Positions 63,723-64,000 of a DNA stretch of 64,000 nt are shown in pieces (within the stretch, counting starts at the first letter, position 1; each line of letters opens with the position of its first letter). Made by a program: the position numbers and the translations under genes. The notes below the pieces were generated by a model. The model saw only the letters and a list, made by a program, of their open reading frames with translations. It was not told where the DNA came from and did not search any database. This DNA comes from Enterobacteriaceae bacterium B14 (lineage in GTDB: Bacteria; Pseudomonadota; Gammaproteobacteria; Enterobacterales; Enterobacteriaceae): positions 243,451 through 307,450 of the forward strand of contig DF158882.1 of assembly GCA_000307305.1 (NCBI GenBank), written 5' to 3'.

Positions 63723-64000
63723 TACCACTTCAACATGGTCTCATTCTGGCGGCTATCTTATTTGTTCTGGGACTGACTGGGTTGCTGATTAGACGCAACT
63801 TGCTGTTTATGCTGATAAGCCTAGAAATTATGATCAACGCCGCAGCGTTGGCGTTTGTGGTGGCGGGCAGCTATTGGGCCCAGCCAGACGGGCAGGTGAT
63901 GTATATTCTGGCTATCAGTTTGGCGGCAGCGGAGGCCAGTATTGGTCTGGCACTGCTTCTACAACTGTATCGCCGTCGTCATACCCTGAATATTGATACT
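63719..64000 (+). CDS. nuoK: NADH-quinone oxidoreductase subunit K, 3' end missing
   Basis: 94 codons are visible before the window ends; E. coli NuoK has 100, so about six codons and the stop lie outside. It begins '[18 protein letters not shown]' and contains the essential glutamates in '[13 protein letters not shown]' and '[12 protein letters not shown]'. This membrane subunit forms part of the proton path. nuoL would be expected next. Confidence 0.97.
   Translation, partial: MIPLQHGLILAAILFVLGLTGLLIRRNLLFMLISLEIMINAAALAFVVAGSYWAQPDGQVMYILAISLAAAEASIGLALLLQLYRRRHTLNIDT

Overview
The window is a chromosomal segment of a member of the order Enterobacterales. The protein sequences and much of the local gene order match Escherichia coli blocks: folE-yeiB, sanA, yohJ-yohK, the his operon with its leader peptide, ybjL-ybjM-grxA-ybjC-rimK-ybjN, ybjO-rlmC-artJ-artMQIP-ybjP, alaA, and lrhA followed by nuoA to nuoK with a fused nuoCD. 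Several E. coli neighbours are absent (cdd, nfsA, potFGHI, ynjBCD), so the organism is probably outside the Escherichia/Salmonella group, in a smaller or more rearranged genome. I cannot name the genus from sequence alone.

Layout. 1-3098 is an accessory stretch: the 5' end of a DUF1795/Eag-like gene (minus), a 9-bp tandem repeat, a YbfB/YjiJ-type MFS transporter, and two tandemly duplicated small membrane-protein genes that carry decayed copies of the pbpC 3' end. 3099-11568 holds pbpC and a 1992-residue thioester alpha-2-macroglobulin (yfhM-like), a pair linked to peptidoglycan repair and protease trapping. 11953-21620 holds folE, yeiB, sanA, maeA, the yohJ-yohK pair, an rarD/ydeE-like transporter pair and sbcB. 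A Phd/YefM-ParE toxin-antitoxin module follows at about 21.8-22.4 kb.

22493-29829 is a complete histidine operon (hisL-G-D-C-B-H-A-F-I, minus) with promoter, leader peptide, attenuator and distal terminator all visible. yeeZ and rimO follow. A 1.45-kb AT-rich gap (32254-33705) then carries a candidate small RNA gene on the minus strand and a frameshifted small ORF. 33706-38875 is ybjL, ybjM, grxA, ybjC, rimK and ybjN, and 38876-45976 is ybjO, rlmC, ogt, the arginine transport genes and ybjP. ARG-box-like sites lie before artJ and artP.

46122-52892 holds alaA and lrhA, which are adjacent and divergent in E. coli. Here they are separated by a reduced, rearranged version of the E. coli ydjZ-ynjABCDEF cluster: ynjA-like, ynjF-like, ynjE-like and a TVP38 family gene. 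The window ends in the complex I operon, nuoA to nuoK, with nuoK cut at the right edge.

The most interesting unexplained items are the candidate small RNA at about 32808-32903, the pbpC-tail tandem duplication, and the compact ynj cluster flanked by a 13-bp direct repeat. Nothing seen here is a clear new defence or mobile system; no CRISPR array, tRNA, rRNA or intact insertion sequence was recognised.
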